Origin: Aliidongia dinghuensis
GTDB taxonomy: Bacteria; Pseudomonadota; Alphaproteobacteria; ATCC43930; CGMCC-115725
DNA length: 64,000 nucleotides
Direction: 5' to 3'
Assembly: GCF_014643535.1 (NCBI RefSeq)
Contig: NZ_BMJQ01000019.1
Coordinates: forward strand, 62,001-126,000
Part shown: positions 62,806 through 64,000 of the stretch, piece by piece
Layout: each line of letters opens with the position of its first letter
Position numbering within the stretch: position 1 is the first letter of the stretch
The notes under the pieces: generated by a model
What the model saw: only the letters and a program-made list of their open reading frames with translations
Told to the model about the DNA's origin: nothing
Databases searched by the model: none
Position numbers and translations under genes: made by a program

Positions 62806-63903
62806 TCATTTTCCACTGGCGAAGAGCGGCGTCATCGCGACGACACCGGCGCCTTCATCGGCCGCATGGCCGAGGAAAGGGCTGAGGCCGAAGGCCGCCT
62901 CGGTCGTGCGCAGCAGCGAATAATGATTGTACGGCGTCGGGTCCGAGAGCCCGCGTGGCCCGTGATTGGTGATGACGATGGTCGGGATGCGGCCGCCGCC
63001 GAAATTGGCGGCGCTCCTGGGATCGCTGGCGCAGCAGCCCTGCGGCTGGGCGGCACCGTCCTTCGGATGGTGGTCTTCGTCGAAGGTCACCACGATCGCG
63101 CTGTTCTCGCGGGACTTCCAGATGCGGGACCGCATGATCCGGGTGACGAGATCGGCCGTGACCTTGTCGCCGCGCCGTATCCGGCCGGAAAGATTGCCTT
63201 TCCGGCAATCGGCCGGGATGTTCGGCCCCTCGTCCAGCCCATGCATCTCGTTGCACTGGTTGGGCACGATATGGGCATAGGCAGGCAGGCTACCCGCCTT
63301 GAGGTCGCGGCCCAGCTGGTCGAAGCCGACGATCTTGGCGGCGCGCACCGGGTCGTCCTGGACTGATCTGAAGTTCATGAAGCCGTTGTGCTTCATGGCA
63401 TAGAGTTCGGCCGGCTTGCCCGGCACCGGCTTGTCGAGCCGGGGCCAGCGGACCGCGTCCGAGCCCGGCGCCGGAATGTCCTCGAAGTAGCCTTTCCAGG
63501 TCAGGCCCTTGGCCTCGAGCTGCGCCATCAGGCTGGGAGCCGTGACGGTGTGATCCACATAGTCGGGCCGGTCCGACTTCTCGCAGGCCAGGTCTTTGAC
63601 GCCGGGCCGGCAGAAATTGGCGTCGTCGTCATGGATGCCGAACGTGTCCCCGCCCAGGAGCGCGATGTAGTTGCCCTCGCTTGGATGCACCTCGCCATAG
63701 AACTGCGTGGCAAGGCCGTATCGCCCGGCGAGGCGGGTGAGGTTCGGCGCGTCTGGGCTGCCGATGATCCGATCGAAGCCCTGGTTCTCCTCGATGATGA
63801 CGAAGATATGGGCATAGCGCGGCATCGGCGCCTCGGCCGCCCCTAGAGGGGCGGCTCCAGCCATCATGCCCAGGGTCGCGGCGGCAAGCGCCAGACGGCG
63901 CAT
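62806..63903 (-). CDS. Secreted phosphoesterase (acid phosphatase/phospholipase C-like, PF04185 type)
   Basis: The 365-residue protein has a signal peptide (LALAAATLGMMAGAAPLGAAEA) followed by the phosphoesterase motifs: HIFVIIEENQGFDRIIG, HPSEGNYIALLGGD, FDEDHH (metal ligands), TIVITNHGPRG and YNHYSLLRTTE. Members hydrolyse phosphate mono- or diesters in the periplasm or outside. ATG 63903 shares a base with the stop of the upstream outer-membrane protein gene (TGATG), so the two are co-translated. This suggests scavenging of a phosphorylated ligand taken up by that receptor. Confidence 0.87.
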   Translation of the reverse strand: MRRLALAAATLGMMAGAAPLGAAEAPMPRYAHIFVIIEENQGFDRIIGSPDAPNLTRLAGRYGLATQFYGEVHPSEGNYIALLGGDTFGIHDDDANFCRPGVKDLACEKSDRPDYVDHTVTAPSLMAQLEAKGLTWKGYFEDIPAPGSDAVRWPRLDKPVPGKPAELYAMKHNGFMNFRSVQDDPVRAAKIVGFDQLGRDLKAGSLPAYAHIVPNQCNEMHGLDEGPNIPADCRKGNLSGRIRRGDKVTADLVTRIMRSRIWKSRENSAIVVTFDEDHHPKDGAAQPQGCCASDPRSAANFGGGRIPTIVITNHGPRGLSDPTPYNHYSLLRTTEAAFGLSPFLGHAADEGAGVVAMTPLFASGK

Positions 63904-64000
63904 CAAAACGACATCCTGAGGCCGGCGGTGTAGGTCGCGTCATAGACCTCGCGCTGGATCGGCCGGTTGCCGCTCGATCCTTCGGTGAATTTCAGCGGCG
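63903..64000 (-). CDS. C-terminus of an outer-membrane (TonB-dependent receptor-like) protein, 5' end outside window
   Basis: Only 31 codons and the stop are present. They end VYDATYTAGLRMSF, with alternating polar/non-polar residues and a terminal Phe, the outer-membrane beta-barrel insertion signal common in TonB-dependent receptors. The rest lies beyond the window, so the receptor class is an inference. Confidence 0.6.
   Translation of the reverse strand, partial: PLKFTEGSSGNRPIQREVYDATYTAGLRMSF

Overview
The window is high-GC DNA with tightly packed genes and many ATGA/TGATG stop-start overlaps. NuoC and NuoD are separate proteins, and Tat-exported solute-binding proteins, FecI/FecR-type signalling and numerous ABC uptake operons are present. 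This fits an alphaproteobacterium of the Rhodospirillales/Rhizobiales kind. That placement is inference from gene content; no rRNA or tRNA gene was seen.

Layout. (1) 1-9584, minus strand: a signalling operon (STN/TonB-like protein, ECF sigma factor, FecR-type regulator) leads into a giant filamentous-haemagglutinin-like exoprotein whose 3' end lies outside the window. The arrangement resembles the Pseudomonas PUMA3 (VreA-VreI-VreR) system, which controls a two-partner-secretion exoprotein. (2) 9869-21865, minus strand: a long catabolic operon with aldehyde dehydrogenase, acyl-CoA ligase-like enzyme, FAD oxidoreductase, amidohydrolase-like protein, oligopeptide-type ABC importer and alcohol dehydrogenase. 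A divergent LysR gene probably controls it. (3) 23031-34301: a second catabolic island. ALDH and a DapA-family lyase run leftward. A XRE-cupin regulator, a PotABCD-type importer, a GlcD-like flavoenzyme, an alpha-hydroxyacid oxidase and a PuuB-like amine oxidase run rightward. The regulator and transporter promoters share an AT-rich element, suggesting common control of amine or amino-acid derivative use.

(4) 34639-54173: a complete but rearranged complex I locus. nuoH, nuoI and a CBS-domain gene are on the plus strand. nuoJ, nuoK, an extra MrpD-like antiporter subunit, an 84-residue membrane protein, a NuoL-like subunit, nuoM, nuoN and nuoA-G are on the minus strand. A 2978-bp IS1-family element (43968-46945) with perfect 23-bp inverted repeats and an 8-bp target duplication sits exactly at the nuoN/nuoA junction. 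It carries passenger genes: two small genes, an AT-rich AAA+ ATPase and a small membrane protein. It also supplies the present stop codon of nuoN.

(5) 54174-56383: a decayed stretch with an RND-pump remnant, a possible PhoX-like remnant and one intact methyltransferase gene. (6) 56384-62312, minus strand: a polar amino-acid-type ABC importer whose ATPase is fused in one reading frame to a MmgE/PrpD-family enzyme, followed by a flavin-dependent monooxygenase. (7) 62806-64000, minus strand: a secreted phosphoesterase coupled to the C-terminus of an outer-membrane receptor that enters from beyond the window edge.

The strongest leads are the cargo-bearing IS1-family element with its 21-bp-spaced repeats, the four-pump complex I with one pump lacking the TM7 lysine, the ATPase-PrpD fusion and the PUMA3-like exoprotein locus.
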